Assembly: GCA_020861055.1 (NCBI GenBank)
Contig: JAJBTD010000063.1
Span: forward strand, 1-5,222
DNA from: Clostridiales bacterium
GTDB taxonomy: Bacteria; Bacillota; Clostridia; Oscillospirales; Oscillospiraceae
Length of the DNA stretch: 5,222 nucleotides
Direction of reading: 5' to 3'
The notes below the pieces were generated by a model. That model ran no database searches and was not told where the DNA came from. It saw nothing but the letters and a program-made list of their open reading frames with translations. Shown here one piece after another: positions 4,478 through 5,222 of this stretch (its first letter is position 1; each line of letters starts with the position of its first letter). Position numbers and translations under genes: made by a program.

Positions 4478-5215
4478 TCAGCGCCGCCGCTCAAATTCCT
4501 GGAAGAACTGGCTGTGGATGACCTGAACGGCATGATCCGCATCGCTCTCTTCCACCAGGACGGAGACCTTGATCTCGCTGGTAGAGATCATATTGATGTT
4601 GATACCTGCGTCGTAAAGGGCCTCAAACATGGTGGCAGCCACGCCGGGGCTGTTGATCATGCCGGCGCCCACGATGGAAACCTTGGCGCAGTGGTCGTTG
4701 ACCTCGATGCGTTCAAAGCCCAGGGCGGGGCCGTGGCGCTCCAGAATCTCTCTAGCGCGCTCCAAATCAGACCGGGCCACGGTGAAGCTGATGTCCTTGG
4801 TGTCCTCCCGGCCAATGGACTGGAGGATGATATCCACGTTGATTTTTTCCCGGGCCAGCAGGGAGAAGACTTGGAAGGCAACACCGGGCTGGTTACTCAA
4901 GCCCACCAGGGCCAGACGGGCGATATTTTTATCCTTGGCCACACCGCTGATGTGAGACTTTTCCATGGTTTTGACGACCTCCTTGACTTTGGTACCGGGA
5001 TTCCCGGAAAAACTGGAGAGCACCTCCAGGTTCACTTTGTACTTCTTTGCCATCTCCACCGAACGGTTGTGGAGCACCTGGGCGCCCAGGGTCGCCAGCT
5101 CCAGCATCTCGTCGTAGGTGATCTCATCCAGCTTTTTGGCGTCGCTTACCAGCCGGGGGTCGGCGGTGTAGACGCCGTCCACGTTCTTGGCCAGCAGTAT
5201 GACGTCAGCGTCGAT
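4478..5215 (-). CDS. lysC: Aspartokinase, C-terminal half with two ACT domains; 5' end broken by an in-frame TAG
   Basis: Aspartokinase phosphorylates aspartate, the first step to Lys, Thr and Met. Counting from the GTG at 5182 as residue 1, residues 1-72 are the end of the kinase domain (DGVYTADPRLV, then YDEMLELATLGAQVLHNRSVE at about 23-43). Residues 86-151 and 166-229 are the two ACT domains that bind feedback inhibitors, with QSIGREDTKD (121-130) and MINSPGVAATMFEAL (175-189) typical of the family. The C-terminus is complete at TGA 4480-4478. The catalytic N-terminal part is absent: the frame is closed by TAG at 5218-5216. GTG 5182 lies inside the conserved domain and is not a native start, so this is a partial or broken gene. 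Residues just upstream (ADVILLAKN) read like UMP kinase rather than aspartokinase. An internal start at 4966 is reported separately. The symbol is a family-level guess. Confidence 0.88.
   Translation of the reverse strand: MDADVILLAKNVDGVYTADPRLVSDAKKLDEITYDEMLELATLGAQVLHNRSVEMAKKYKVNLEVLSSFSGNPGTKVKEVVKTMEKSHISGVAKDKNIARLALVGLSNQPGVAFQVFSLLAREKINVDIILQSIGREDTKDISFTVARSDLERAREILERHGPALGFERIEVNDHCAKVSIVGAGMINSPGVAATMFEALYDAGININMISTSEIKVSVLVEESDADHAVQVIHSQFFQEFERRR
4964..4984 (-). promoter_or_regulatory. Internal ribosome binding site and ATG in the aspartokinase gene (possible ACT-only subunit start)
   Basis: Inside the aspartokinase reading frame AAGGAGGT (4984-4977), complementary to the 16S rRNA tail, stands 10 bases before an in-frame ATG (4966-4964). 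Starting there gives 162 residues containing just the two ACT domains. Bacillus subtilis aspartokinase II and Corynebacterium glutamicum aspartokinase are known to make a regulatory beta subunit of similar size from an internal in-frame start, so this is probably the equivalent. The site is seen; its use is inferred. Confidence 0.5.
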
Positions 5216-5222
5216 CTACGCC

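Noticed and set aside
1..5222. CRISPR array, tRNA, rRNA, insertion sequence or phage/defence gene
   Set aside because: No regular repeat-spacer pattern, cloverleaf, transposase or terminal repeat was found on either strand by reading; every sizeable coding region is accounted for by the six genes listed.

Overview
The window looks like chromosomal DNA of a Gram-positive anaerobe of the class Clostridia, most likely a gut Oscillospirales relative of Flavonifractor, Intestinimonas or Oscillibacter. This is a judgement from protein wording, GC-rich genes separated by AT-rich gaps, strong AGGAGG-type ribosome binding sites, frequent GTG/TTG starts and a lipoprotein (not periplasmic) solute receptor. 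No database search was run.

Layout: (1) 1-269, minus strand: the start of a small Ala-rich helical protein of unknown function, running off the left edge, with its own promoter (326-354). (2) 430-2942, minus strand: a complete polar amino acid ABC uptake operon, transcribed as substrate-binding lipoprotein, then permease, then ATPase, ending at a strong intrinsic terminator (430-459). An intercistronic hairpin with an alternative pairing over the permease ribosome binding site lies between the first two genes. (3) 2943-3343: a control region between divergent genes, holding a candidate promoter for the ABC operon, three TCGGATAT half-sites, and a candidate promoter for the rightward gene overlaid by a 20-bp inverted repeat. 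(4) 3344-4243, plus strand: a fructosamine/ketosamine-3-kinase family protein. (5) 4401-4451: a long bidirectional terminator between convergent genes. (6) 4478-5215, minus strand: the C-terminal half of an aspartokinase with two ACT domains, whose reading frame is closed by a TAG at 5216-5218 near the right edge.

How the genes may work together: the ABC transporter imports an amino acid or a related compound. The divergent sugar-amine kinase raises the possibility, inference only, that the pair handles glycated (Amadori) amino acids. The aspartokinase belongs to aspartate-family amino acid synthesis (Lys, Thr, Met) and appears to be a neighbour rather than part of the same unit.

I see no CRISPR array, insertion sequence, phage gene, tRNA or rRNA, and no clear undescribed system. 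The points most worth checking are the odd right-hand end of the aspartokinase, which reads like a UMP kinase and is probably a chimera or a sequence error, its internal ribosome binding site that could make a separate ACT-only subunit, the three-arm RNA structure in the transporter operon, the operator-like repeats between the divergent genes, and the very acidic tether of the binding protein.
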